A stretch of DNA of 64,000 nucleotides from Parastagonospora avenae f. sp. tritici 18332-5 (lineage: Eukaryota; Ascomycota; Dothideomycetes; Pleosporales; Phaeosphaeriaceae), in the NCBI GenBank assembly GCA_022559985.1, contig JAFJTR010000010.1, forward strand, positions 496,001 through 560,000. The letters run 5' to 3'. Shown here one piece after another: positions 10,748 to 22,112 of the stretch. The translations under genes and the position numbers were made by a program. The notes under the pieces were generated by a model. That model did no database searches, was not told where the DNA came from, and saw nothing but the letters and a program-made list of their open reading frames with translations. The stretch's first letter is position 1, and every line of letters starts with the position of its first letter.

Positions 10748-11258
10748 AAACACATGTGTATGCTTGTATGTATGCGAAAGGCGAAATGATCAACTACAAA
10801 CCCCATCTTGCGATATTGCGTTTCCTTTTCGTTCAAGTACCCCATCATTATCTTTTGGTTTTTTTACATGCATTTGTTCAGGATATCAAAGCAAGCGAAG
10901 GAACAAAGTCTTTTCTGGGGCATGTGTTAGGATAGGAAAGTGTTTCTGGATAAAATATCTCTTGTATATTGCGAGTTTGATATGACATATAATGAAAGGA
11001 AAAATTGGTTTCTCAATACCCTCTACTGTTCACATGTTGACGTTTGTTATTGTTGTTCTTGGTGTTGGTGTTGCTCTTGCCGGATTTCCCGTAGATTTGG
11101 AATAATGGGGACGTTGTCGAGGGTGATGAAACGCTTCTCGTACATGGGCACCAGCGATGACGGATGGGAGTCTAGCCTGCGAAATCAAGTAAGCATGATA
11201 CAACGCAGTGTCTGAGAATGTGGAAATGAAGCTAGATTGCTCATAAATATTGTTCTAG
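10748..11258. other. convergent 3' region
   Basis: Between two convergent stop codons. T-rich and T/G-rich stretches (TTTTGGTTTTTTTAC near 10855, TTGTTATTGTTGTTC near 11046) could serve as UTR and poly(A) signals. No gene seen. Confidence 0.5.
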
Positions 11259-14200
11259 TTATGCTGGAGATGATGCTGCCTCTAAATGACAACCAATATG
11301 CTTAGAAACGCCAGGATATGCTACTCCATCATGTTGTGCGATAGCGCACACATCTGATCCTGCCTCATTCATGACAATATCTTGACTACCAGCGAGGCTC
11401 TCCTGTGTGCCAGATATGCTCGCCGATCCCTCTCCCATCTCTTCCTCTTCGTCCCGCCAGCCCATGCCGGCCCAGTTTTTACCAGCTGTAGCCATGACGA
11501 GCTCGAAGTTGACATGGGCGTCGAACCACCGATCACGTCGTTTCGTCTCTCTGACGCCGCCCTCAAGGGCCACCCTGCTTGCTCTCGTGGTTCTCGATCT
11601 CTTGCCATTGCCTCCAACGCTAAGGAGATTAGACAGGCGCACGCGTTGGCCTTCGAGTATTTGCTCATGAGCCACGATGCTACGCACGTAGGGAGCTAAA
11701 TCTAGGGTGATGATACTGAAAGTGCGGTCAAAAGAAGATGGCGTAAGAACGAATGACGTGCGCTCGGGCAGTGTCTGATCCGGTGGCGCAGCAAGACAGT
11801 CTAAAGCGTAGGAAAAATCAGGTCGTGACAACAAATGTTCCCTGCTTTTCGCGGCTCTAATGCGGAGAATCTCTGTCGAGTATTCGGTTTCTGTTGAGGG
11901 CCCGTGACTGGTGGATGCTGAGACGAGGTGTGCCAGCTCTGGGAAAGTGCGGCGAGCAAGTAGATGGGTCTGCGTGTAGATCGAGGCATCAAGCTGCAAG
12001 AAGTCGGTCTGCTGGTCCGCCTGCAGGAGTGGCGCAGCGAGGGTATAACTCAGACGCGATTTGTCGAAGATGGGTGGTAAAGTGGGATCAGCAGGCTCCT
12101 CGAAGTCATGCTCATATGAAGGGAGCCCAACGCGACTGAACACGTCTGCAGCACTTAGCGTGTCCATGAAGTTGTCGAGTTGCTCCAAACTACTCGTAGA
12201 ACCCCTTTCTGCGGATACTGAGTGACGTGATGAAGACGCCTGCCATGCATTTGGGTCGACGCCCCAATCAGCCCAGACCTCGTTCAACAATTCCTCTTCC
12301 TTGTCGAAGACAGTGTTACTGTTGGTTTGGAACACGTTGTGAGATAGCCACCCCATTCCAGACTGATACGTGCCTTCACTGGCGACTCGGAGCAATCGGC
12401 CCTGAGCATCAACATCTTTGCCTGGCGGCCAGCGCTGATACATCCACTCCACCCCACCCTTCTTGTCACCAACAGACATTTGACACCAGAGGTTCAGCTC
12501 AGCGATACTACCACGAAGATCGTAATTCTTCGACTCGAACAAGTGGCGCACTGCTTCTCGATCTAGTATGTGGCCTTCCCTGCCTGCAAGGACCATCAAG
12601 TAATCAACGGCGAGGTCCACTGGTGGTGGGCGGAGTCGCAGGACAGCGGCTAGCGGCAAATCGTGGAATGGTATCTGTCTCTCATCGTTGCAGGTAATAA
12701 CGATAGGCCGTTTCGAGTGCGCGGCGAGTTTCGTAACCTGCGCCCAGAATTGCTGGTCTTCCTCGAATAGAACATCGGCTTCTTCGAAGAGAATCAAGGA
12801 CTGCTTCTGCGACTTCTGTGCGCCAGGAAGGGCTGGCTGCATGTTCTTACGCGCGTGCGTTGGGAGGTCACCATATGCTTGTTGTGTCTTCAGCTTGGGT
12901 TTTGCTTTTGGTTTCGAAGTCGGATCAGCTTTGAAAAACGTCATCATGGTGCCTTGACGTCCACTGTCGATGTCCTTCTGGCATGCAGTATCCATACGTG
13001 TGGTGTCGTTGTCTATCTCTATTGGCACCGCGCCTTCATCTTCTGTTACAGCAGCTTCGGCCCTCTTGTGGTTCACAAGGTGATTTGCGGTCATATCGCC
13101 GACTCTGTCCTGGATGTCCTTGCCGGAACGGCGAGTACCAGAATTGATCTCGAAGATTTCAAAGCCCAGCTCTTTTGCGACTGCATATACTGTAGCGCTC
13201 TTACCACATCCGTGTGGCCCGGTAATGACAATGACGTTATTGTTCCTTGTCCATCGAGGTCGGCGGAAGGATTTCGTGTGCCCTGTGTTTCCTGTGTCTG
13301 AGACCTCAATCATCTCTTCGTCTTCCTCATCGTCATCCGAAACAATGAAGTCATCCGCAGCTTTCTTCCGCTTCTTCTTAGGCGGCCGCTTGGCGTCTAC
13401 GCCATCATTTTTGACAGAGCCTGATGCGCCACCAACAGCCATCACTGTCAGACTCTGCAACCAATCGCGTAGCACTAAAGCGTCTTTACCCTCGGACAGG
13501 ACGTGTGAGGCGCACTTCGGGCTATACTTCTGTGCCCAAACCTGTGCCTCGCATCGCCCCTCATCAAAGGGTGTGAGAATGTGCTCGATGTCCTTGAAGA
13601 GTGATTGAACAGCTGGATGTGCTTGTGACCGCAGGCGCTCGTGGACCCTGCGTTGTATCTCGATGCCGGTAGTGAGCAGGCGCTTCGGCAGACGTACGTC
13701 TTCAGGAGGCTCGAAATCGAAATCGGACTTCATGAAATCGGGTTTCATGCCACCGGCGATGTCTCTAGCCAACCTCGAGATGATCTCTTCCTCCTCTCCG
13801 AGTGTGATCACGCGATTTTTCAGTTTCCGTGCACGAAGCGGGAGACATCGAATTACGTCAAGACCCATGTAGTTTACCATATCAGCCTGAAGGTTACGGA
13901 CATGACTGGTCTCTCTTGTAGGCCAAGCGGCATCGAACAGTCCGGCCTGGTTTGTAGCGCGCTTAGGCCCTGTGGAAGTCCCAAAGGTAGGCATAGGCTG
14001 AGGTGAGCCATCTCGCCGAGCCTCAGCCCTCAGTTTACCAGGTGTGACTGCGCTCTTTCTAGGAGTGGGAGGCGGCAGATTCGCGGCAGGTTTTGTGGGA
14101 ATGTCCCCCGCCTTTTGAGCAGCCTTACCCATGAAGAAAGGATGTGTGCTTTTAGGAGGCTCAGCCGGCTTGGAAGGCACTTTTTTCGTGGTCGTCGAAC

Positions 14201-15020
14201 GTTTTCCAATCGACGTTATGCCAGCCAAGATGGCTTCTATTCTTCCGCCGATAGCGTGTCGACTTGTGGCATCTGTGCCATACTTGATGATGGTGACAGT
14301 GGCCAAGGCCTTCGGTTTCGCTGGCTTTCGTCCCCGTCGTTTCTTCGGGGTTGTCGAGTCCTCTGTTTTGGGCTTTGGCGGACTTGAGACTAGTTTCCCA
14401 CTCTTGGTGACCTTGATCTGCTTCTTTGGCGTCCCAATCTCTGCCATGGCGTCGGGCTTCCGAGGCTCTTCAGTGGCCGCAATCGTTTCGGGGGCGGTCG
14501 GCGTAGGTACGGGGGAGGTAGCACGCAGGAGTGGGTTCGGGGCTTCGTCCGTTGGCTCTGTTGGTGCCATGAGTATGCTCTCAGGATCTGGCGCGCGAGC
14601 TTCTTCCTGAAGTTGCTGGTGCCAGTCCAAGTGGGGAACCGTGGGAGCAGGAGATACGGTTTTCCTCCGCTTTCTACGATCGAGGTTGAGGTCTTCTTGG
14701 AGTGTTGGTCCAGCAACCTCGTCTTTCACAACTTGATTCACATGTTGTACTTGAGCAGATTGCGTGAAGCGTTCCAAGGATGCCTGATTCTTTGTGTGCG
14801 AGACATCGGTCTTTCTTGTGCGCTTCTTCCTTGCCTTTACCGGCTGGGCATTCGCAGTTGTGTGCTCGTAGTCAGGGTCGTCATTGACGTCGTTGACGAG
14901 CGTCTCATTGATGGAAAGGTCCTCGAGTGGTGCGGGACCCCGCTGTGGTTTGGAGAAGAAAGGGTGCAGGCTCTGGCTCCCCTCATGATTCATTGCGGTG
15001 TGCACCGCAGCAAGAGCCAT
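11259..15020 (-). CDS. elg1: Elg1/ATAD5-like clamp unloader, RFC-like AAA+ ATPase
   Basis: Intronless, 1253 aa from ATG at 15020 (a second ATG lies 9 codons later; the longer open frame begins only with TTG). It is the large subunit of the alternative clamp loader that removes PCNA from chromatin. Seen: a PIP-like N-terminus (QSLHPFFSK, about residues 16-24); a long basic disordered region with KKRKK-type nuclear signals; Walker A GPHGCGKSAT at about 600; Walker B LILFEEADVLF at about 741, with the EExD-like form typical of Elg1; then a sensor-1 ITCND at about 770. The C-terminal third is the Rfc1-like collar. Fungal Elg1 proteins are about this size. Rad24 and Rfc1 are alternatives, but Rfc1 has a BRCT domain, absent here, and Rad24 is much shorter. 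It is divergent from utp8 with 364 bases between the ATGs, where two ACGCG elements lie. Confidence 0.87.
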   Translation of the reverse strand: MALAAVHTAMNHEGSQSLHPFFSKPQRGPAPLEDLSINETLVNDVNDDPDYEHTTANAQPVKARKKRTRKTDVSHTKNQASLERFTQSAQVQHVNQVVKDEVAGPTLQEDLNLDRRKRRKTVSPAPTVPHLDWHQQLQEEARAPDPESILMAPTEPTDEAPNPLLRATSPVPTPTAPETIAATEEPRKPDAMAEIGTPKKQIKVTKSGKLVSSPPKPKTEDSTTPKKRRGRKPAKPKALATVTIIKYGTDATSRHAIGGRIEAILAGITSIGKRSTTTKKVPSKPAEPPKSTHPFFMGKAAQKAGDIPTKPAANLPPPTPRKSAVTPGKLRAEARRDGSPQPMPTFGTSTGPKRATNQAGLFDAAWPTRETSHVRNLQADMVNYMGLDVIRCLPLRARKLKNRVITLGEEEEIISRLARDIAGGMKPDFMKSDFDFEPPEDVRLPKRLLTTGIEIQRRVHERLRSQAHPAVQSLFKDIEHILTPFDEGRCEAQVWAQKYSPKCASHVLSEGKDALVLRDWLQSLTVMAVGGASGSVKNDGVDAKRPPKKKRKKAADDFIVSDDDEEDEEMIEVSDTGNTGHTKSFRRPRWTRNNNVIVITGPHGCGKSATVYAVAKELGFEIFEINSGTRRSGKDIQDRVGDMTANHLVNHKRAEAAVTEDEGAVPIEIDNDTTRMDTACQKDIDSGRQGTMMTFFKADPTSKPKAKPKLKTQQAYGDLPTHARKNMQPALPGAQKSQKQSLILFEEADVLFEEDQQFWAQVTKLAAHSKRPIVITCNDERQIPFHDLPLAAVLRLRPPPVDLAVDYLMVLAGREGHILDREAVRHLFESKNYDLRGSIAELNLWCQMSVGDKKGGVEWMYQRWPPGKDVDAQGRLLRVASEGTYQSGMGWLSHNVFQTNSNTVFDKEEELLNEVWADWGVDPNAWQASSSRHSVSAERGSTSSLEQLDNFMDTLSAADVFSRVGLPSYEHDFEEPADPTLPPIFDKSRLSYTLAAPLLQADQQTDFLQLDASIYTQTHLLARRTFPELAHLVSASTSHGPSTETEYSTEILRIRAAKSREHLLSRPDFSYALDCLAAPPDQTLPERTSFVLTPSSFDRTFSIITLDLAPYVRSIVAHEQILEGQRVRLSNLLSVGGNGKRSRTTRASRVALEGGVRETKRRDRWFDAHVNFELVMATAGKNWAGMGWRDEEEEMGEGSASISGTQESLAGSQDIVMNEAGSDVCAIAQHDGVAYPGVSKHIGCHLEAASSPA

Positions 15021-15384
15021 TGACCGTACAGCTACCAGAGCATGATCTTGAAATAAAGACGAGAACAGTACAGAAGCAGGAGAGGGTGTGGTACGATTGC
15101 GAAGCGTGAGAGATGAGTGAGAGGGCGTGTCGTGAAGGACGGAGAGTTGGTGTCTGCACGAGCGCGACGTCAGTGAAAGTGGAAGACGCGACCGGACGCG
15201 CCTGCGTTTTAGCTTTAGCAAGCCACAGTTCAGCCACAACGCGCTAAGGAAGCCGACCGCCCATTTTCTGCCATACTCCAAACTTTTTTATCTAAGAAGC
15301 CGGCGACCACGAACATCGCGCGCATACCGGAAAACGACCCACGCAGACCCGACAAGATATCCTTGACTAGGTCTGGCAAACGAA
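15021..15384. promoter_or_regulatory. divergent promoter elg1 / utp8
   Basis: 364 bases shared by two divergent ATGs. On the plus strand ACGCG occurs at 15186-15190 and 15196-15200, ten bases apart, matching 5 of 6 bases of the MluI cell-cycle box bound by MBF, which drives G1/S replication genes in yeasts; an ACGTCA half site lies at 15167-15172. Function is inferred from motif match. Confidence 0.4.
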
Positions 15385-18256
15385 ATGTCGTTTAACGAAA
15401 GAATTGGCGCGCCTTTCACCCTGGCGACTCTGTCGAAACCCGTCGGCTCCACCAACGGGCGCATACATGCAGCGAGCGTGTGCAGTCTCAGCGGCATAAA
15501 GAAGAGGAAGCGCACAGAAGTCGCCGTGGGTCTTGATGGCGAGGGAATCTCGATATACAGCGTATGTGTGCGTGCGACTATGCGAAAACATCTGACTGAG
15601 ATTCCGACAGCTCCAAAATCCCCAACTTGTAACTTCCTACGCTCTGCCGCCAAGCACTGCCTTTACACTTGCTCCCTTCTCAGTCTATCGCAAAGGCTCG
15701 TCCAAGACATCCTCGCAGCGTTTCACATATGCCTCGGTCACGGGCTCGGCACAGTCCGACAAATCGCAGCTGATCTGCTTTCAAGAGAAGTCTTCTGGAG
15801 ACCGCACCGAAACCACGAAGACGGCGTATGCTCCATCCTCGGGTGCTCAAATACTCGCGCTCGATGCGCTTCCTGTTATGCCAGGTGGGTCTGCGACGAC
15901 TGCGACCCACGACCTTCTCGCGACTTTCGACAACGGAGACGTCATTTGCTTGTCTGCGGATCTCGAGACCGTTCGATGGGTTGTCACACTAGAAGCAGCC
16001 AAGGTTGGAGGGACCATTGCACATGTATCGACATCCACAGCGAAGGCTGTCATTCGCGGCCTGCTCCGGAATAGAGAAGACATTGCTTCTCTGTTGACCC
16101 CTACGGGCGGCGATGCCTCGGATTTTCTGGAGCTCACACAGATACTATGCGTCGTTGCACGTAAGCCTAGCGGATCAGTCACTCTCAGCCTTGTCCAGGT
16201 CCAGTCACGGTCGCCAGACCTTACCACTGCTCCGATGGCACCTCTCAAACTTCTCGTATCTTGGGACTTGAAACAACCGACCAACGCGTCCACTTCTACA
16301 GCTTCTGTGACGCAGTATGCACTCCACTCTTCAAGTGGCATCCTGCATATGCTTGTGGGCTCGACTCTGCTCTCATACGACTTCTCTGGAAACGTACCGA
16401 AATTGTACTCGGAACTGACGCTCCCCGGTTCTAATATCGACTCATTCTTGCGCCTCTCACAAGATACTCTGCTGACGACTTCACGACAAACGTGCCGCGT
16501 ATTCGATGCCAGGTTCAACACTCTCCAAGCAGTGCACTCCCTTGATACCTTCTCAACCTTGTCCGACGCAGCAAGTCCAGCTAAGAAGCGAAAGATTACC
16601 CAAGCGGAGACTGCAGAGCAGCAGAGTCAAGTCAACCTACTTGCACACTATGCTGATCACGACCTCGTGGTAGCTGTACGGGAGGGTGAGGTCATCGGCA
16701 TGCAGATTGACGGCTCTTTCACGCACAAGCGCCCTCGACAGGAAGGCACTTTGCTGTCGGACGCACTTGGCAAAGGGATTACCTGCACAAGTGCTCGCGA
16801 GGTACAGAAGTGGAGTGAAAAGAAGGCAAGACTGGATCGATACGCTTCAAAGGGAAGAATCAGCAAGTTCGAGAAAGTCATCGCAGGAGATTTGGGCATC
16901 GAGACTGAGTCGAATCTCCTGATATTCAGGGAAGAAACGGAAGTAAATGGAGGGCTTCTTACAAATGGCATAGGTCTCAGTGTACCGGATGAAGATGCCA
17001 TGGCAATCGATCTCGACCAAGATAACAACCCAGACGATGACTTGAAAACATGGAACTTACGAAGTATCGTCCCAGACACTCGCAAGTCGCAGTACCGCCG
17101 ATATGCCTTGTATGCATTGAGTAAAATATTCCGATCCACGACAGTCTCTCAGGATGACGGAAACGCGCAAAGCATTTTGAAGATTCGGTTTTTCCCTCCA
17201 AATGTCTTCCAGTGGCTGCTCCACACCGGACATCTATCTGTGGCCTCCATCCGCCACTCAATACTTGAGGAGTCACCCGAGAATGCGCATTTGTCATCAT
17301 CAATCGTTGATGGGGACATTGTCAAAGCTCTTGTCGATTTCGACCCAGATCTACACATACTCTCTGCCATCCTCAACTACAGCGGACATTTGCCTGTTGG
17401 GGAAGTTGTCCAGGCTATCAAGCTCCTCATGCAAAGCTTGGACGAACAGCCAAACACACAAGATACTACGAAGCTGTTGACCAACGGTAACGCTCCTTCA
17501 CAAGAGGAAATGGACGTCGACATCACTTCCGAGCTTGATGCAGCGACCAACGAAGTTGATCATGCCCTCTCGGTCCTCGATCACGGCTTGCTCATTCGCA
17601 GCCACACCCTTCGTCCAGCTCTGATCCGATTGCACGGATTTTCACCACGCGTAATCACCACTACGCTTCGCTCGATGCTTTCACGACACGACCTCGAGGC
17701 CCTGATCAGTGTTCTGCACCTTGAAATGAAGAACGGCGGTTGGTCATCGTCCTATGATGGCAGCGATTCAGAACCTTCGCCCCTAAATGAGAGTCCAGAC
17801 GATCACGCAGTAGCTATCATTGCTTCGTTGCTTAGCTGCACTCTCGATGCCATTGGTGCTGGTGCTTGGCTTGCGACTGTCGGCAATTCAGCCGAATCTG
17901 AGTCGAGCGAAGAAATCATCGAAGCCCTACAAAGCGACACATCAGAAGCACTGAACGGTTTCTGGGAAGCGCGATACATGCGTGGTCTTCTTGGCGAGTT
18001 TCTGAGATTTGCGTCCAACCTGCCGAAAAGCCACAAACCGTCTAGCAAGTCACTCGAAAGACAAGGCAAGCCGTTCGCGGTCACGCAAGACGACGAAGAG
18101 CTCCCCATGTTGCCCCTCGGTGCTAAGCCTGACATGGGTATTGAGAAGATGAAGTCTGGCCGAGGAGGAAAGAAAGACGAGATAAGCAAGCGGGAGATGG
18201 GTATGTTGATCAGTAAAAAGGTACCAAAGTACAGCTTTGAGAAGATTGTGATATAG
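15385..18256 (+). CDS. utp8: U3 snoRNP t-UTP subunit Utp8
   Basis: Exons 15385-15561 and 15611-18256; intron 15562-15610 (GTATGT...ACAG, 49 nt). Product 940 aa. Utp8 is part of the t-UTP/UtpA subcomplex that binds nascent pre-rRNA in the nucleolus and starts 18S processing. The N-terminus has the Utp8 signature: IGAPFTLATL, KKRKRTEVAVGLDGEGISIYS, then across the intron LQNPQLVTSYALPPS. That junction makes the splice certain. Residues 1 to about 400 form the degenerate beta-propeller; a KKRKIT nuclear signal lies at about 325; the helical C-terminal part ends in a basic tail (KKVPKYSFEKIVI), as in other fungal homologues. An acidic Ser-rich segment (SDGSDSEPS-like) is present at about 700. Assignment rests on remembered family resemblance, not on a search. 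Confidence 0.85.
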
Positions 18257-18657
18257 AAGTTGGGCTGTTTGTAGTATAGTCTTACCACCATGTCTAGCAT
18301 TTAGCGATTGAGATTTGCACGCAATGCTATACCTTGCACTCCGCTGTTCTCCGCTTAGTCATTCTGGTTCAAACTGTGGATCTTTGACGATTACCCTTGC
18401 ATCGCGCGCGAAACTAAGTTTAGATGCGCTCTTGGCAGGTTCTTGGCCACTCACAACTTCGCATTAGAAGCTATGACGTTTGACTTCGGTCGGACTTCGA
18501 TGCGACGGTCTCGCCGTTGGCGTTGGCTTTGCGTACGGAGCGTCGAGCAAGGGTGTGAAGAGATTACCATCATGAACACGCCTTTGTTCATCTAATCACC
18601 TCCGCCACGTTTTCTACCTTCTTCGCTTATGTATAGACTTTAGGGACGCGTCGCAAA
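18257..18657. other. intergenic
   Basis: 401 bases between the utp8 stop and the next + strand ATG. No gene seen; CT-rich just before the ATG, as expected of a fungal promoter. Confidence 0.5.
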
Positions 18658-21600
18658 ATGGCTTCTTCCGCGACGACCCGAGACAGGCTGGATAGTGATG
18701 AGGCGGAAGTCCACGGAAAGGAGAGATCAAGTGAAGAGCACGGCCAATCGAATGAATACCGACAAGATGCATCACTCACGGAAGAGAAGGACAAGAAAGA
18801 GAAGAAACCCGGCTTCATCAAAAGAACATGGACGAAACTAGGCCTGGACGCACCCACGGTGATGATGATGTGCAAAGCAGCCCTCCCGCCCACAATCGCA
18901 CTGGCAATGAATCAGTCAACAGCCGTAGCAAAAGTCTACGCGACACTGGGATATCTGGTTGCCATCATATCTATACTGGGATTCTGTATCATGCCTCGCG
19001 CCAAGTTCATCCAAACTATGACAATGAACGTCCTTGGAACCTGCATCGGATCAGCAATCGCAATGTTAATGGTCTGGTCTGCCGTCAAAGCCCGCGAACA
19101 CACGACCACACCCGGCGCACCGCCTGAGCGCTACAACTCCTCGCAGTCCGCTGTCCTGGGCGTTTGGCTTTTCTTCCAGATCTGGGCGATCAACACGGTC
19201 AAGGCGAAGTTTCCGCAGTTGGCATTTCCGACCATCATCTATGCGATCCAAGTTAATGTAGCGGCCACAAACGGCTTCTTGTTCCGCACGACTGCTCAGT
19301 GCGAGACTTTCATTCTGAGGTTATTGGAGGCTTTCCTTACCGGGTTTGGGCTGGCAACTGGAGTTAGCTTGTTCATTATTCCCGTGACAAGCCGCAAAGT
19401 CGTAATGAAGGAGATCACGGGATACATTGGCTTGTTAAGGGGCACGCTGGGTGCACACAAGACGTACATCCACAGCTTGGAGGATTCTGATATGTTTGGC
19501 AAGACGTATGTGCCGGAATCCAAGGTAAAGAACAAGGATGCAAAGCCCAAACTGAAGCCGGAAATCCAGAACATCAAGAAGATGATCGGGTCTATCCAGG
19601 AGTTACACGGGAAACTCACGGCTGACTTGCCGTTTGCGAAGCGCGAGATTGCATACGGAAAATTGACGCCAGATGATCTGGAGACTATTTTCAAGAAGCT
19701 TAGAGGTATATTGATGCCTGTGCTGGGTCTGGGCAGTGTGATGGATCTGTTCGAGCGTGGAGCTGAACTCAGTAACTGGACTGAGCAAGATGAGGAGGGG
19801 TCGGAGTACGAAGGAGAGCGCAAGAAAGCCGTGGAGGAATGGAACGACATGTTCCAGTATTTGCATGGACCATTCGCTGATATCTTCCAAGCTCTCGACG
19901 ACGGGCTTGCGCACGTTCTGCTGAGACTAGGGCTAGCACCACAGCCGAAGAAGAAGGGCGGCAAGAAGGACGAGGAAGAAGCCACTGGAGACGCGATCAA
20001 ACCTGGAGATGAAGGCTTTGCAACACACTTGGAAAAACAAGCAAGCGAATTTTTTGGTAAGAAAGAACCAACACTGCGTCACTGGATGCAAAGCAAGGGC
20101 ATCAACATCCGCTCCGACTACTTCTCCACCTCCGAGACCCTGGACGATGAGGCGTTGAAGCGTCTGCCTAGCCTCACCACCCGAAAGCGCGACCAAAGTC
20201 AGCTATACGTCCTGTTATACGTCATGTTCCTTCTCAACTCAATTGCACGCAGCACCCTAGAATTCGTCAAGTTCGCCGACGAGCACGATCAAACGAAAGC
20301 CAAGAGCAAGATTATGTGGCCTGGTGGGAAACGATTGAAAAAGTGGGTGAAGAGCATCTTCAGCGACCAGGATGCAAACCAGGGCGACGAGACGACAATC
20401 GCGGGCTACGAAGGAAGTAATACGACAGTCTACATGGGCGACGCATACAAGAAAAAGAAAGACCCGGAACATCTGCCGCCTGCAAATGCATGGGAGAAGT
20501 TTGGAAACTCTATCCGCGGCATTTCGCATTTCCTGCGCTCTGATGAATCTTCGTTTGGGTTCAGAGCAGCGTGCGCAACTATGAGCATTGCTATCATTGC
20601 TTTTCTCAAAGACACGCAGACCTTCTTCGTCGAGCAGCGTCTGGTCTGGGCTCTAATTATGGTCGCTATCTCAATGACACCTACGGCCGGCCAGAGCGTG
20701 TTCCAGTTTGTACTGAGGATTGTCGGAACAGCAATTGCCATGGTCTTCGCTTGGCTCATGTGGTACATCCCCGGACAACATACCGCAGGTATCTTAGTAT
20801 TTGTCTTCGTCTTCGTGGCAATTGGCTTCTACGTCCCGCTGAAGCGCTTCGATCTTGTCATTGCAGGGTTGATCAGTGTAGTCACTGCGGTTATGATTGT
20901 CGGCTATGAGCTTCAAGTTCGCAAGCTCGGTGTACAAGCAGCTACCTCAACGACCGGACAACCAGCTTATCCGATCTACCAACTCGGGCCCTATCGACTT
21001 GCTACTGTGGTTGGTGGTCTTGCTGTCGCTTTCTTTTGGACGATCTTTCCGTTTCCCATCACCGAGCACTCGGCGCTCCGTCAGAAGCTGGGCGGATCGC
21101 TATATCTGTCTGCCAACTTGTACTCGATCGTGCACGAGCAAGTCATGTCGAGAATCCGAGGCGACGCCGGCGACGAGGAGAATGACAAGAAGTCGCCCGG
21201 CTACGCGCTTAACAAAGTGCGCAACAAGGTGTTCGCAAAGCAGATGCTCACGCTTCAAGGCCTAAAGATGCATGCGCAGTTTGTGAAGTGGGAGTTCCCA
21301 CTCGGCGGTAGATTCCCCATGGAGCAGTACGAAGAGATTGTAGGATATCTCACAAAGTATGTATCAATCGCAAGCTTGCCTCACAAATTCTCTAACGAGT
21401 ATTTCTAGTATCGTAAACTACACAGCCCTTACAGGCTACGCATCAGCTACCTTCACACACCCCGCCCTCAACCCATCGACCAGCGACAAACCCTACCCTT
21501 CAGACGGCTCCCCACCAGTATCGAACCCCAACCCAATGCTATCACCCACATCCCCCTTCACCGTCTCGCCACAATGGTTTAACGACTTCCGCCGCCTCAG

Positions 21601-21961
21601 CACATCAACAAACGTAACATCCCACGAAATCACCTCCCTACTTGCCCTACTATCCTCCTCCATTTCATCAGGCCAACCACTACCACCCTACCTCATCGCG
21701 CCCGAAGGCTTCCAACTCAGCAAGAGACTCGACGCCGTAGACCACGACATCCTCAGCCTGCGCCACATCGCCGAACCAGGCTACGCAGCATTCGCCGTCA
21801 TGGCGATAAGTACGCGCTGCATACACATGGACCTGCAACGACTACTAGAAGGCGTCCGGAAACTAGTCGGCGAGCTAGATTTCTCCTTCCACGTGGTGAG
21901 TACAGAGCGGGGCGGTGGGAGCGAAGAAACACTAGTCAAAGGACGGAACAAGCAAGATTGA
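18658..21961 (+). CDS. BRE4-like / ArAE-FUSC family membrane protein
   Basis: Exons 18658-21356 and 21409-21961; intron 21357-21408 (GTATGT...TCTAG); 1083 aa. N-terminal about 60 residues are charged and cytosolic. Two blocks of five to six TM helices follow: first about 75-270 (ALAMNQSTAVAKVYATLGYL, FCIMPRAKFIQTM, then FLTGFGLATGVSLFIIP), second about 640-810 (SFGFRAACATMSIAIIAF, QRLVWALIMVAISMTPTAG, VPLKRFDLVIAGLI). They match the putative ER transporter 6TM N-terminal domain and the FUSC-like repeat; the region after is the DUF2421-type C-terminal domain. The second exon continues that domain (NYTALTGYASATF, TSHEITSLLALLSSS, LSLRHIAEPGYAAFAVM), which proves the intron. Yeast BRE4 mutants are sensitive to brefeldin A. 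Aromatic-acid or organic-anion export is suggested by the superfamily, but the substrate is unknown. Confidence 0.85.
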
Positions 21962-22112
21962 TTGAAAAAAGATTCATTTGAAAAAGTGATTGTATTTAAA
22001 CACACTTAATGTAGATTCAAGTCATTGAAATCGTAGAACTGCTATGTAGAAGAGCTAGTTGTAATATATCTAGTCCAACTGTAGGACTGCCAAATGTCAA
22101 GCCATAGTGCAT

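Noticed and set aside
10202..10753. 183-codon minus-strand frame opposite the membrane-protein tail
   Set aside because: It mirrors a real, spliced + gene; composition is Arg/Leu/Gly/Val-rich as expected of an antisense shadow, with no domain.
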